A program made the position numbers and the translations under genes. A stretch of 64,000 nt of DNA, from NCBI GenBank assembly GCA_030765065.1, contig CM060979.1:107434350-107498349 (forward strand), read 5' to 3'. Under the pieces are notes generated by a model. It did not search any database, was not told the origin of the DNA, and saw only the letters and a list, made by a program, of their open reading frames with translations. Positions 47,247 through 59,153 of this stretch are shown one piece after another. How positions within the stretch are numbered: the stretch's first letter is position 1; each line of letters begins with the position of its first letter. Origin of the DNA: Deroplatys truncata. Its lineage: Eukaryota > Arthropoda > Insecta > Mantodea > Mantidae.

Positions 47247-48126
47247 TGTTGGGGAGACGAACTTGTAGTAGTTGCAACCGCACGTATAGTAAACAGTTTC
47301 CGGTAGCCTTCGCCCAAAGTTTACTTTCAGGTGGCCTTTGCCCCCAAGTTTAAAAAAATATTAACTTTGTAATTTAACTGTTTCTTTAAATATTAAATGT
47401 TTTTGTTTGCCTCTGCTGCGTCAGTATTATTCTTAGAGACACGTTTCTCCTAGCAGGGTTGTGATGCAACAATAATGTGGGCTTACAGAGATTGTAATTT
47501 TACTTCACTCCTTTTTATTAATTCTTGACACTATTTAAATAACACTTCACTGATATAGAGAGCTGTGAGATTCTTTAATTAATTAATTACACGTTATAAC
47601 ACGTAAACTATTTTTCGTTTCATACGAATATGTATTAAATCTCTCGAGGATGTGTCTTGCGTCCGATTAGGAACACTGTCTGCAGGCAACTGAACTCTAA
47701 GTTTGTAAAATTTTGCTATATTTCAGTTTCTGATTGGCTAATCCTACTCCAATAGAACACCTTCATTTAACTAAAGCTTTTTCTGGTTGTTGATTGGCTA
47801 TTTTATAAACTGAGACTAAAATTACATTATTGTTACTCGAAGAATCACAAGTAGTACTGTTAAACTTTCTTACGCATTATTGACTCAAGGTTACCTCATT
47901 GTTAGCAACTTTTAACTTATTATTCTCACAGCTCCTACATTATTAAATTACGTAATATATTCACATAACATTATTACACATGGATACAATAATATAAGCA
48001 TATGCAATGACTATTATACATTTTACAAATTATTACATACACATATTGCTGCAAGGCGGGCTGTTATTGAATTTACATATTATAGAATTAGACTGAAATT
48101 ATTTAAGTATTAAAAATAATGCTTCA
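47247..48126 (-). mobile_element. LTR-like repeat, copy 3
   Basis: Inverted relative of 4469-5278 and 11402-12304, from TGTTGGGGAG at its left to the TTTTT...TGCTTCA side at the right. It carries the duplicated GGCCTTTGCCCC / GCCTTCGCCC module like copy 2. The flanks TCAAC and AGGAA do not match, so no target duplication. Confidence 0.65.
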
Positions 48127-48139
48127 AGGAAAAAGCAGT

Positions 48140-48835
48140 TAATAATAACAATATTTATACCATATAATTTACAGATGATCAGATATTGTTGGTAGATAAC
48201 AGATTTGACCTACAGAAATAAGTTAATAATTTAAATGAGGATATTAAAGGCTATAACATGGAAATATCTTATTAAAAGACTAAAGCCATGGCCATAGAAG
48301 GGATGGACCAATTCAGAGTAAATGTTCTCATTGAAGACGAAATAATAGAAAAATATCTACCTTCAAGTATCTGGGCTCCACAATACTAATAAATAACACA
48401 AATGAGGGTATTGAAGAAAAAAAATGATATTTAATGAAATAAATGAATGCATTACAGATATTTTGGGACAATCACGCGAAGAAATGTCAAAATCATACTA
48501 TATGACTTAGTATCAAAGCAAGTATATGCTTAGTATATGCAAGTGAAAAATTGTATTAAAAAGAGAGAAAAATAAAAGTTGTAAGCGGCACAGATGAAAT
48601 TTTAGGAACTTTAGTAGGAGTAACAAAAGCAGACAGACCATATCAGAGTCAGCTGACATTAGACATAGTCCAGGAAATAGAAAAATATCAGAAAAAATGG
48701 CTCCTTCAAAATATTCCAGTCAAACATTGCTTTATAAACCATTTGGAAACAGAGGAATTGGACGACCCTGAAGAAGAAGATGGAGGGATGAATTTGAAAA
48801 TTAGCCTCGGAACAGATCGTCTGGCCTGAACAGTA
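48140..48835 (+). pseudogene. LINE RT C-terminal relic
   Basis: Begins with TDDQILLVDNRFDLQK near 48172, the FADD-type RT catalytic block. It goes on through YNMEISY, KTKAMAIEG and an IIEKY block typical of the RT thumb region, then LVGVTKADRPYQSQ and a final RWRDEF-like stretch near 48775. Many stops and shifts. It covers the part of a LINE ORF2 downstream of the piece seen at 2.0 kb, and overlaps in content with the relic at 19.2-19.6 kb. Confidence 0.75.
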
Positions 48836-49004
48836 TTTTGGAAGAAGAAAAAAAATGGGTTTGTTGTGCTCCTTAATTGTAATATTCTGTTTTGAGGGGA
48901 AAATGCTGTTCCACATGGAACCACCTCATAGCTAAATTACAAACTTTTCTGTTAAACAAAAACTACTCTAATTAATGTTAATTAATTAATTCATTAATTA
49001 ATTT

Positions 49005-49396
49005 GGTTGAAAGTTAGAATAAGACTGAAAATTTCAATGTCATAACCAGGATTTTAACCACGGATCTTCGGTTTTCCATACAGTTGCTCTAATCAGCCGT
49101 GTTACTATGGCAACATGTCGTCGCGACATTTAATTGTCCAACTGATAACTAACACTGATTAGCATAATAGGCTAACTATGAAGCCCGGAACTTAAAATAA
49201 TTAATAGATTGTAAGTTTTATGTTATCTCAGAATGAATTTGAGAACGCCTAATGGTTTACCGGAAAAGCATCGAGTAAGAGAATTTTATGTGCTGGCATG
49301 TTGCCAAAGTAGATCAACGGCACGGAAAGTCGAATATCCTTGATTTTAATCCCGACCATGGCTTTACATTTTTTGGTCTGATTTTACCTTTCCAAC
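49005..49396. repeat. tRNA-like palindromic repeat, copy B
   Basis: Two inverted arms of about 130 bp around a ~130 bp centre. Each arm has a tRNA-like unit reading outward and a T-run after it. The centre shares CCCGGAACTTAA, TTATCTCA and AATGGTTTACCG with copies at 30268 and 51051. The right tRNA-like unit has lost about 12 nt. Confidence 0.75.
49039..49112 (-). ncRNA. tRNA-like unit, left arm of copy B
   Basis: 74 nt, from TGCCATAGT to the end of the acceptor-like stem, with B box GGTTAAAATCC and TTTT downstream. The A box is degraded. Likely a pseudo-tRNA head, not a working tRNA. Confidence 0.5.
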
Positions 49397-51085
49397 TCAT
49401 CAGGTTTATAAACACAAAAGATAAAAACCTAAAATAAATAAAATGAATAACACAGTACTCTTGTTCTCTTATTTATATCTCCCTCTCTCTCCCTTACGCG
49501 CGCACACACACACTCTTACATAAAGTGATTTTGTTTGAAAGAGAGGGGAATCATATTCTAAAAATCAGATCATGCCCAATACTTTAACCATGGTTTTTAG
49601 ATATACTACAACCAAAAGCTACCCTATCCGCCCCCCTAAACCGAACAGCAAATATCTCTTCATCTTACATATACATATATGTTACATATACTTCGGAGAT
49701 GTCTAAGGTTATCTAGGCTACGGAAGATTTCTACCAGCAAACAATTTGAAATGTTACGAGCGTTTTAGACACGCTATTTTAATTTATTTGTCGGTTGTTC
49801 AGATGTTATTTGTTATTGAATTTTAAAAACAGTAAACATTACATGCACCTACTTAAAATACTGCATATAAATTATATAAATAAAACAAAAAACATTTATT
49901 TAAGTAGGTATTTAAGTTTAACATTGACAAATTTGAATGTCTAGGAAATAATAAAGGATTTTGGTTAGAAACGCTTGCAAATTAAGTTAAAAATCCACAT
50001 TTACAGCATGTGAAAAACCATTTAATTTTTTTTCGTGTTAACAAGCTCAAGTTCGTGTGTATTTTTTCCTAGAATAAGTTTTTATCAATAGCTTATAGCC
50101 TCTTAGTTATATAACATTACATAAAATTCAAATAAACAAAGAAGCCTTCATGTCAAGTACATGACATTTAATAAATATATTATAAATTATTTACATTTTG
50201 ATAAAATGAATAATAGCGACAATTTTTACTTCCTCTACTACGTACGTTGTAGTGTATTGCATTCGACCTAAAAATTTAATATCGATATTTCATCAATAAT
50301 ACATGTTTTATACCTTCAAAAGCAGAGAAAGCATTTTTTGAAAAAAAAATCTACATGCGTATGTTTGGATGTGTATGTTATCAGCAGCATGTAAAGAAAT
50401 GCGCAATAAATACCAAATTTGGTATTTAAGTTTAGAAGTTTGCAAATATATCACAGGAGGATTTTCTAGAAAATTCCTCTACAAAATGGTTTTTCGTTAT
50501 TTTGTTTTTTTTTCAAAAATGACCTACTTTTATCAAAATATCAAATCTTTAAGATATTTACACGAAAAATAAAATGTATATCTCGAATTTTATGGAAATA
50601 GCTTATCAAGTCCTCTTTAAGGAATTCTACACAAGGTTTATAACTGGTAAATCACAAGAGATAGATAAAAATTACTACACCAAAAATGTAGATCCCTTAA
50701 AATAAACAATTTATTTCCAATAACTCTTCTCTAGTATCAGCCATTTAAGACATATCGGTTTTTATTGGTTTCAATGTTTCAATACTTTGCCATTTTATTT
50801 TTTGAAGTACTGCCCACCTTCAGTTGTTTCTCGCGATGTCATGGAAGAGCATGAAATTTCAATGTCAGTATGTAGCCACCCGTTTTTAAACAGCCGTCTT
50901 TATCAACTTTGTACCTAAAACGACATGCGTAATAAAACTATTTATACAAACCTTTATAACGATTTACCTACATGAACTAGCTAGAAGAACACACTTTTGA
51001 AAGAATGGAATTAATTGTTCTGTCACACAAGCCCCATGTGTTGGACAAGCTTGGAAAGGTAGAATCAGACGAATGAAAAATTCAG

Positions 51086-51159
51086 TGCCATCGTCAGGAC
51101 ATGAACCACGCATCTCCCGGTTTTCGTCCGGTTGCTCTAACCACTGAGCTACTATGGCA
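51086..51159 (-). ncRNA. tRNA-like unit, left arm of copy A
   Basis: 74 nt, exactly tRNA size. The ends TGCCAT and ATGGCA pair as an acceptor stem; GCTC/GAGC forms a D stem; CCGG/CCGG encloses a 7-nt loop ACGAAAA where an anticodon would be GAA. A box TAGCTCAGTGG, B box GGTTCATGTCC. The T stem is poor. TTTTT follows 5 nt downstream, a Pol III stop. Probably a mobile pseudo-tRNA. Confidence 0.6.
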
Positions 51160-51321
51160 ACATGCCGGTACGATATTAATTTACCTAATAGTGGTCGAAG
51201 CTATGAAGCTCGGGACTTAAGTACTTACAACATTGTAAGTCGCCATTGGGGTATGTCATCTCAATACAATTTGAGATCTGCTTGTGGTTTACTGTGGGAA
51301 TTTAATGTCCTACCGGCATGT

Positions 51322-51395
51322 TGCCATGGTAGCTCAGTGTTTATAGCAACCGGACGGAAACCGGAAGATCCGTGGTTTAAATCCCGGCGATGGCA
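51322..51395 (+). ncRNA. tRNA-like unit, right arm of copy A
   Basis: 74 nt and mirror partner of the left unit. Acceptor-like TGCCAT/ATGGCA, A box TAGCTCAGTGT, CCGG-anticodon-like arm, B box GGTTTAAATCC, and TTTTT at 51401-51405. Confidence 0.6.
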
Positions 51396-51756
51396 TTGGA
51401 TTTTTCAGTCATCTGATTCTACCTTTCCAATTTTGTAAGACTGGTTTGCAGAAGCTTTATAGAAATAGGCAATAGTGGATAGAGAAAGTCATGCCAGTGT
51501 AACACACGAAATTTTTCCATGTGGGGTGTGAGTTTTGTATCTTACTGTCCCATCACTGGAGGGTGGTTTACTTAAATGCGAAGTTTTTGGGTTACGCTCT
51601 TCACACAAGCTCAGAAGTTTTTCTAAGGGTGCTTTTCTTTTGGGTTTAGTAGATCTTAAAACGTACGTTTGGGTAAAATCTGGATACCAAATTTTTGGGT
51701 GAAATACAATACTTTCACTATCACATATTGCTAGATGATAAGGTAGAAATTTACAA

Positions 51757-52561
51757 TCTAGGATGCAGGATGTAATTATCAGAGGGGACCTCTCGCCACT
51801 GTATATTGTAGCTACACCCCCCGGGAAGCAGGGATGAAGTGTATAAATCGCAGGAAGTCGCAGGTCCGCAGGCAGACGGGATCACGGAAGTCCCCATCAT
51901 TTCCAGTACGAAACACCCACTTTCGCCAGTAGACTCAGAGTCCCGCTAGAGGTTGACGAAGCGGCCATTGCAGACAGGCCGGCAAACGCGCCTTGTTGTG
52001 GGCGAGGAGAAGTGTTCCAAAGCGCAGCGACCAGACGCGCTGCGGAATCCAGAGACACTGTTAAATTAAATTAAATTGAGTTTTATTTGTGGGCGCTCTT
52101 TAACTGCTGGGGTCCTTAGCGTCCCATTCTATATTGGGCGCGAAAGCCGATAATTTTGCTCAGAGGCCACTTTATCAGGCTTGTGGTTCTTTTACGAGCC
52201 GTAAATCTACGACACGGGACCACCGGCTTTACTTCCCTTCCGAAGGAAGCCATGCTAAGGATTTCCGAAAAAATCCATCGCCCTCCTCCGGGTTTGAACC
52301 CGTGACCTCGGGAATTGGAGGCTAACATGGTAACCACTACACCTCGGAGAACGACAGGGACACTGTCTGAAACATGAAAGGAAGAGATATGAAATGACAG
52401 GAAATGAAGGAAAGGAGAAATCGTCGTAAAATTCACCACGCCTAGGCAACCCAGAGGAAAACTACGAAAAACCCCATGATCAGAATAGGTGGCCATCGGA
52501 ATCGAACGCGGGACCTCCCGAATCCTGGCCACAGAAATTGGCACCTGAGTCATCTCGCTTG
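51757..52561 (-). mobile_element. tRNA-derived SINE, family B, interrupted
   Basis: The minus-strand head (A box region near 52545, B box GGTTCGATTCC-type near 52500) is followed by a body and a 3' module that match 60387-60887. The element is split at 52062-52354 by a family A SINE. Removing that insert and one target duplication joins the two parts in the family order. Confidence 0.8.
52062..52354 (-). mobile_element. tRNA-derived SINE, family A, inside SINE B
   Basis: Minus-strand relative of 8865-9145. Tail is a run of AATTT units. Flanked by CAGAGACACTGT (52050-52061) and CAGGGACACTGT (52355-52366), a 12 bp duplication with one mismatch. Confidence 0.95.
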
Positions 52562-52839
52562 GTAAACTGACAATGAGATTTCAAACATGGCTATCCTGCC
52601 TTGTTGCAGTAATTTTCGCCAAGCAATACGTTGCAGAGGAGAAGGTATAACTTCATAAATATCCCTTAGATAGGGGTAACCGTAACAAATCTGATGCATT
52701 ACATTAGCTGACTTTCTCTGCCTTCTTGCGTTTCTTCGTAGATACACAAGTTATTCTTACGAAAGTTTAGTTTCTATCTTCTTCATTTTAATCTAGACAA
52801 AACTTTACGAAAATAACTGCATTACACATTTGTTTTATA

Positions 52840-53060
52840 ATAGATATAAACGGAAAGGCGATAGTCAAATGTTTAAGAACTGGACGTTATGTACTGGCTT
52901 TAAAATTGCATGCTCTTTGCGTGCGATCGCGAGAAGCAGTTGAATATCGAACAGACTTAAAAAGTATGACCATTTATTGAACAATTCGAACTATTGACAA
53001 CGGATATCTCGGAAATGGCTGATGCCACAAAAGAGTTATTAAAATAAATTGTGTGTTTCT
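52840..53060 (-). repeat. 875 bp dispersed repeat, fragment
   Basis: Shares GCGATAGTCAAATGTTTAAG and TATCTCGGAAATGG...GCCACAAAAGAGTTATT blocks with 58560-58700, the right half of an inverted copy. It abuts the plus-strand copy at 53079. Confidence 0.55.
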
Positions 53061-53078
53061 AAAGAGTTTTACATTTTT

Positions 53079-53206
53079 ACTTTCTCTACTACGTATAGTA
53101 AGTAGGGGAAGTATTGTACTCCACCCAAATATTCGGTATCGAGATTTCACCGGAAATATATGTTTTGAGAGCCCCTGAATCCAAAAACAGCATTTTTGGA
53201 AACATG

Positions 53207-53252
<46 letters not shown>

Positions 53253-53956
53253 TGTGTCTGTCTGTGTGGTTACGAACAGCATTACTCAGAAACGAACAGT
53301 CGGATAAACACCAAACTTGGTATTTAGGTTCAGTATCTTCCAGAGATGCGACACGAAGGTTTTCGAGAAAATCCCCCATCCCAGATTACCCTTTATATGG
53401 AACATTTTTCGAAAATTTTAATTCTCTCAAAAATGGCTCTAACGATTTTGACTAAAATATCATATGTTTAAGATATTTTCATGACAAATAAAATGTATAT
53501 CTTGAATTTTCTGGGAATGTCTCCAAAAGTATTCTTCATTGTGAACGACTTTTGCATAACTGGTAAACCATAAGACATAGACAAAATTTTACTATACAAT
53601 AAATGTAGATCGCGTTAAAATATACAATTTATGTCATATACATTTTTGTTGTTGAGTGAACCATTTTCGAGATATTGCTTGTTATTCCCTTAAATTTTTC
53701 AATGCTCATTTCCTCAAATAGGAATTCGTTATTCATTTTTTGTCTTGGATATGCAAAGAGTATTAATCTGTGGCAAAGAGAATGGTGCTGCACATATCAA
53801 CCAGTATTAAGAGATATGTCCATGCTTAAAGACTACTGTATTTATATATTGCCCTTGCAAATACAAAACAAGGGGAACATATCGTTTCAGCAAATGTTTA
53901 TCTCGATTAATATGAAATAGATGGAGAATAAGAGTTTGTACAAGAATAGAGAAAGT
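53079..53956 (+). repeat. ~875 bp dispersed repeat, copy 6
   Basis: Closest relative of 2243-3117. It has a (GT)n run of about 20 units at 53210-53250 in the shared position. Ends as in copy 1. Confidence 0.85.
53210..53250. repeat. (GT)n microsatellite
   Basis: About 20 GT units, then CTGT variants, inside the dispersed repeat. Confidence 0.95.
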
Positions 53957-54279
53957 CATGTGAGTGTAACACATAAGTTTTTTTGCGTAGTACGTTTTCT
54001 TCTATGCTTAGCTTTTACCAATTGTACATTATAGAAAGTTTCTTGCAAACGAAGTAGACTTTACATTCTATTCTTAGAAAATTCAAGATATACGCTTAAC
54101 CTACTTTATTTGAACTTATCCTTTAGTTGATAGAATATAAATGCTTGCGCTCATTGTGGTAGATTTCGTTTATCACGATTTCTCCGGTCTTAAGAGGAGA
54201 TACCTGTTGCTGTAGTAAGCTTTAAGAAAGGCGCTGAATTAAACTGGTGTAGATCAAGCGCTCTGCTTCTTTTAATCTG
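53957..54279. other. AT-rich, with a dispersed-repeat remnant
   Basis: About 54050-54100 contains ATTCTTAGAAAATTCAAGATATACG, an inverted scrap of the 875 bp repeat. Nothing else. Confidence 0.4.
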
Positions 54280-54545
54280 CTAGTGGGTTGTGGTTGTTGT
54301 ACGCTTGTATTTTTTGCGAAAGAGCTGCAGCCGAAGCGGCAGGAACCCGTTTTACTACTACAGCAAACGGCGCCGTGGTAGGAGAAGTAAGGGACGGTTC
54401 CGTTCCCTCTAGTTGGGGTAGGGATCCTATATATAGCTCGCAGCATCACCTGCCGGCCACGGCATCGATCTCCGCCACATGTACAGTCTTTCTGTGTCAC
54501 CCGGAAAAGCCAATTCTCCACTCGGTACGCTACCTTAATTGAAAT
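54280..54545 (+). promoter_or_regulatory. GC-rich segment with TATA box
   Basis: About 260 bp clearly richer in G+C and CpG than the surroundings. TATATATA at 54428-54435 is followed at about 25 bp by a CATCACC start-like site and a pyrimidine-rich leader. A minus-strand frame across it (54222-54626) is probably incidental. It could be a host promoter and first exon, or the start of an unrecognised element. Confidence 0.35.
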
Positions 54546-57010
54546 AATTGACTGCAACGTACACATTTTCCAGAATATGAGATGATACGGGTCAAATGAA
54601 AGGGCACATATACTGCTTCTAAACACATCTGCTGTAGCTTGTTTTTAATTGCAGGCACTCGAACTTCCTAATGATTATGAATTTTTGTTTTATTCAGCAT
54701 ATTTGCTAATAATTCCGCCAGTAAAGTTTGTTTGTTGTACCGGGTGGAAGGGATATGTATGCCATCCTTTAAACCAGAGATAGACCTCAATGAGTGCATT
54801 GAAAATGTTTATCACTTTTGTTCTGTATTTCACCGATTTGTAGAAAACGATTTGAAATACAGAGACGCTTAGCAATACGGCTCTTTTTCCTACAGTTAGA
54901 TGGCAAAATCAACTTTGGGAAGTAGATTGCGTGCTCTTTCTCCGATGCCATTACGAAGTTGTTGGTGCATTACAAGAACAATATTAACGTGGCTAGTGTT
55001 GTTTAATTCAAAAGACATTTCTTTTGTGTATTTGTAAGGGAATGCATAATGAAACCAACTAAAGCCGAAACATTCTTGTTAAGCTTTCAATCAAAAACTA
55101 AGAGAAAATAACAGCTTTAACTTCGAACTTATTTATTTTGCATTTGATGTAAAACGCAAATAAGTACAATACTTTATGCTATCAGATTAAAAAAGTTTCG
55201 GTGGAGAAATAAAGAAAGATGGGAATTTTAATTAGACAGTTTCAAGAAATGCAATAAAAGAAAGTGAATGATTTTATTTAAATGTTTCAAAGACGAGGGT
55301 AACAAAAAACTACCCCATTTTGATTTAAAACGTCAAAAAAAACAAAAAAAAAAACAACCAAGAACCACGTTCACTCGGGAGCATAAAATGTAGCCCATTT
55401 CTCAGGTCGCATTAGTGATTTTTCTTCTTCAGGTTTCGACACGCATCTAACCAACACTAGATTGCACCCAGCACTTGTCAGTCTCTCTATAGCTGGATTG
55501 AAACAAATCGCAAGGAACAAACGTGAACCAGTGAGTGACATACTCTGTGAAATATAGGAGGAGTCACAAATAACTTCTCTAAATTAATTCTAGTCTGATT
55601 CGTCTTAAGAAGTAGAAGACCTGCACAATGTAACGTGATCAGCGACTCGACCTTAGAGAGGGGATGCACGAGAATGCATTGCATTTCTGAAATGCAAAAC
55701 AGCCATAAAATTTATGTCAAACGTTTCTTTTGAAATAGACAAGGAAAGAAAGTCTAAAATGATTGTCATCATCCAAATAATGTCGGAAAATATATTACTT
55801 AAATGTAAATGTTTGTAAATTCAGTAATTTTTGAGGACCATAAGCATTTGCTGAATTATTATTATTATTATTATTATTATTATTGTTATTATTATTATGT
55901 GACTAAAATACTTAAAATGTACACCGTGATAAATTCACTATAAGATTTGCCTAAAGTCTTCCATGAGGAAGGAAATTTTTACATTTACTGCTTTATAAGA
56001 GACAATATATTCAAATCATTTTTGTTATATTTGAACCGTTAATCATAAAAATATGCTTTAAGGATTAGAAACGTATTCTTATAAAACCAAATTCTACATT
56101 TAAAAATACTGTGCAATTGGGCAGGTTAATTTAATGTCCGTGTTGCATTAGATTGTGCAGTTGAACGAGGATGGACATTGTGTTGAAAATGGGAGACTTG
56201 ATTCTGATCAGGCTATTGGTATTTAAATGGCCGGAATTATTGGGAAAATTTAATGATACAGAGTTACAGCATGAGGATAAGACTAATATGATACTGCAAG
56301 ATAAAGTATATAAACCGTTATCAGCACTATTTATATCAACATAATTGTTATTAACTCAAGTCAACTCAACATATTTTGCAGAAAACTCCTTAAAGAAGTT
56401 TTGATTAGTTTTTGATGTATGCAGAAAAAAACAAACTAAAAATACAACATATTAATGAACTATATAATTTTTTTGATATGTCAATTGTCTGTATTAGTAA
56501 TCAAACACATCTATATCCTAATATAGAATGTTCTTTGTACCAAAAGATTTATTATATCTATTTCATATTGTTATTTTTAACTTAGAAACTAGGTAATATA
56601 AAAATGACTGTGTAGGTTTCAATTACTATAGTAGAACACAATAGTTTTGTATAGGAGTTACATTAACTTTTTGAATATTAAAAATATAAGTTTTATATAC
56701 ATACATAAGTATATATAAATGAATATGGAATTTAAGCATCACAGACTGTTATTTTTCAAACAAACTTGCAAATATAGCAGCGTTTAGTGTAATACTTTGT
56801 AGAAAAAATCTTAAATGTATAGAACAGTAGGACGAATTATACTGCGTCAAACAAAATCCCCATACCGTTAAAGCTGAGCTGGAAAAGTACTCGAGTGAGT
56901 TAGGATACATGACTCTAAAGCAGAAGTTCTGAGGCTGACATCCTAATAAATTAAATTGTAATATGTATTTTCACCCTAATTATTCCCATAAATTCTTCTT
57001 GTATAACTAA
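54546..57010. other. AT-rich sequence with an (ATT)n tract
   Basis: (ATT)n at 55855-55898 and an A-rich run at 55334-55362. No gene supported. Confidence 0.5.
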
Positions 57011-57432
57011 GGCAGGAATGAGTTGAAGGAGCCGGAGGAGGTCCCAGGTCCGAAGATAGACAGGCCTGCAGAGACGCGCAGTGGTCTAATATTTCCAGTT
57101 TGAACACCCGCGCACAAGAGAGCGATCAGCGATCTTAACTGGTGGGACGGCTCAGTCTGGCGTACACGGGGAGAAATCTGCGCAGGTATCCACGCCATCT
57201 GCCTGGTACGTCAGTACCACAGGACCTGAAATAACACCTTAAACGTGAAATGTAGATGAAATGAGAGGAAATGGGAGAAAGGAGAAATCGTGGTAGAATA
57301 CATCACCCCGGCATTCACTTTGGCGACCAGGGAAAAATCACGAAACACCGCATGATCAGAATGGGCGGACACCGGAAATCTAACCCAGGACCTCCCAAAT
57401 GTGGACCATAAAAGTTGCCGCCATCCCGCTCG
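57011..57432 (-). mobile_element. tRNA-derived SINE, family B
   Basis: Matches 60387-60887 but ends earlier at its 3' (left) side. Minus-strand head next to CGAGCGGGATGG; the body contains the GTATTCTACCACGATTTCTC block and the 3' module with GGTGTTCAAACTGGAAA-type text. No clear target duplication. Confidence 0.8.
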
Positions 57433-58436
57433 GTAAATTATACGCTTAGGATGTGAACTGTATATCACCAAACACTTAAACATTCCTCTTAGTGCTTCAA
57501 AATTTTGGCTTTTTCTAACACAAAATTGCACAAAATACACTATTGTGCATTACATTTACAACGTATTTGTACGATTATTTCTAACAGTAGCCTACTGACC
57601 TTCATTGTATTCAGCGCAACCATGAAGGAGTTTCTACATATATTTCGGTATACTCAGGTTCGACCTCGATAGAGACAGGTTGAATGTCTATAACAGTCAT
57701 TTATTGCTTTACAGAACAGATGATTTCCAAACAATTTTATACACCGAAACAATCTTATATTATTCCGTATTCTATTAAGACTAGAGCACGAAAAACTTAC
57801 GCACGATTATCTCTTCCATGTCAGTCCATCTATCCTAAGCATTCGGCCAAATTTCCATTTGCAACCTAGCTCGTTTCTGTAATTGGAGCTGTTACAGAGA
57901 TAAGCCGAATTGTCATATTCCACGATAAATTTACGGGTTCAATTCATTCATTTCCTGCTCCTTTTCGAAATCTTCTGATAGTTAGTAGAGTGTTTTACAC
58001 AGACAAAGGAAGAAAGAAGGAAAAAAGAAAGGGAAAAAAGTGAAAAGTACGTAATGTAATCAACTGGGCAGTCTTTTCTAGTTTTTAATGTATGAAGGAC
58101 CACAGTGTAGGATATTTCATGAAGTGTGTTAACCACATTTTGCTAGAATCAACAACGAACATTTGGTAAGTTTTCTTTCGAAAAGCGTCATCAAAACGCC
58201 AAGTTCATGTGTTCAGAGAGCTGTCAGTTTAGAGGAAGAATATCTGAAAGTTTCACAGGTCCCTCAAACCCAGGTAGTGGATGACAGATATTCTTCAATA
58301 TTAGAAAAATAATTTAGTGCAGATGGACTAACTTGCAGTAATACGCTGCTATAGATGAGTCCTAAAATCATAGTATTTTGTTTAACTGCACGTTTATATT
58401 TTTCGAGGTAAAAGTCTTATGTGTTATTTTCATATG
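57433..58436. other. sequence with no recognised feature
   Basis: Nothing supported. Confidence 0.5.
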
Positions 58437-59077
58437 CCTTTCTCTAGCCACTATCGTTTATTTTTGTATAGCTTCTAAACGCTATTCTTACAAAAGCTTA
58501 TTTTTCTACCAACTTCGTATCAATCAAGATAAGCGTTTGCAGAAATAGATTAATTACACATTTTGTTGTAGGTACAAGTGAGATGTTGAAGCGATAGTAA
58601 AATGTTTAAAAGCAGGTCGCTTTAATCTTGCTTTGAAATTCCATCCTCTCTTCATATCTCGGAAATGGACAATGTCACAAAAGAGTTATTTTAAATAAGT
58701 GTTTTAAAGGTATCTACGTAGTTTTGTATAGTGCTTAAGCTCCTTTTTTATCTCTTACGGTTTATCACTTACACAAAATCCCTTCCAAAGAAAAGGCTAT
58801 TCCCAGAAAGTTCAAGATATACTTTTACTTGTTCATTTTGGTATTTATCAGGCATTTCTATTCTGAGTTATGCTGTTTGCACACACACTCACACACACAC
58901 ACACACACACACACCACACCACACCACACCATGTGCGCAGGCTCGCGGGATTTGTTTTAAAAGATCCTTTTTTCAGATTCAGAGGCCTCAAAACACGTAT
59001 TTCCGTTGAAGTCTCGATATTGAATTTTGGGTGGAATGTAATATTTCCTCTACCTACTAGTACGTAGAACAGAAAGT
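58437..59077 (-). repeat. 875 bp dispersed repeat, inverted copy
   Basis: Minus-strand copy with both ends recognisable: ACTTTCTGTTCTACGTAC at the right and the GGCTAGAGAAAGG end at the left. It holds the family's simple repeat as (CA)n at 58879-58910. Confidence 0.7.
58879..58927. repeat. (CA)n and CACAC microsatellite
   Basis: CA repeat followed by four ACACC units. Confidence 0.95.
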
Positions 59078-59103
59078 AAAACGGCACGTTAAGAAAAATG
59101 TGC

Positions 59104-59153
59104 GCGTGTGTGTGTGTATGTGTGTGTGTGTGTGTGTGTGCACGCGCGCGCGC

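Larger units (their letters stand above)
51051..51430. repeat. tRNA-like palindromic repeat, copy A
   Basis: Best-preserved copy. Arms 51051-51182 and 51299-51430 are inverted repeats from TTGGAAAGGTAGAATC to CATGCCGGTA. The 116 bp centre holds two small palindromes, ACTTACAA-CA-TTGTAAGT and ATCTCAA-6 nt-TTGAGAT. The arms' tRNA-like units diverge from it, 162 bp apart. Confidence 0.85.
50228..51489 (+). repeat. 875 bp dispersed repeat, interrupted copy
   Basis: Left end ACTTCCTCTACTACGTACG, right end GATAGAGAAAGT followed by CATGCCAGTGTAACACA as in other copies. The palindromic tRNA-like repeat (51051-51430) lies inside its right part. No GT run is left. Confidence 0.65.

Noticed and set aside
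52116-52553. 145-aa minus-strand ORF
   Set aside because: Runs across two SINEs and their junction.
53089-53455. ORFs with His/Thr or Val/Cys runs
   Set aside because: Translations of the (GT)n tract.
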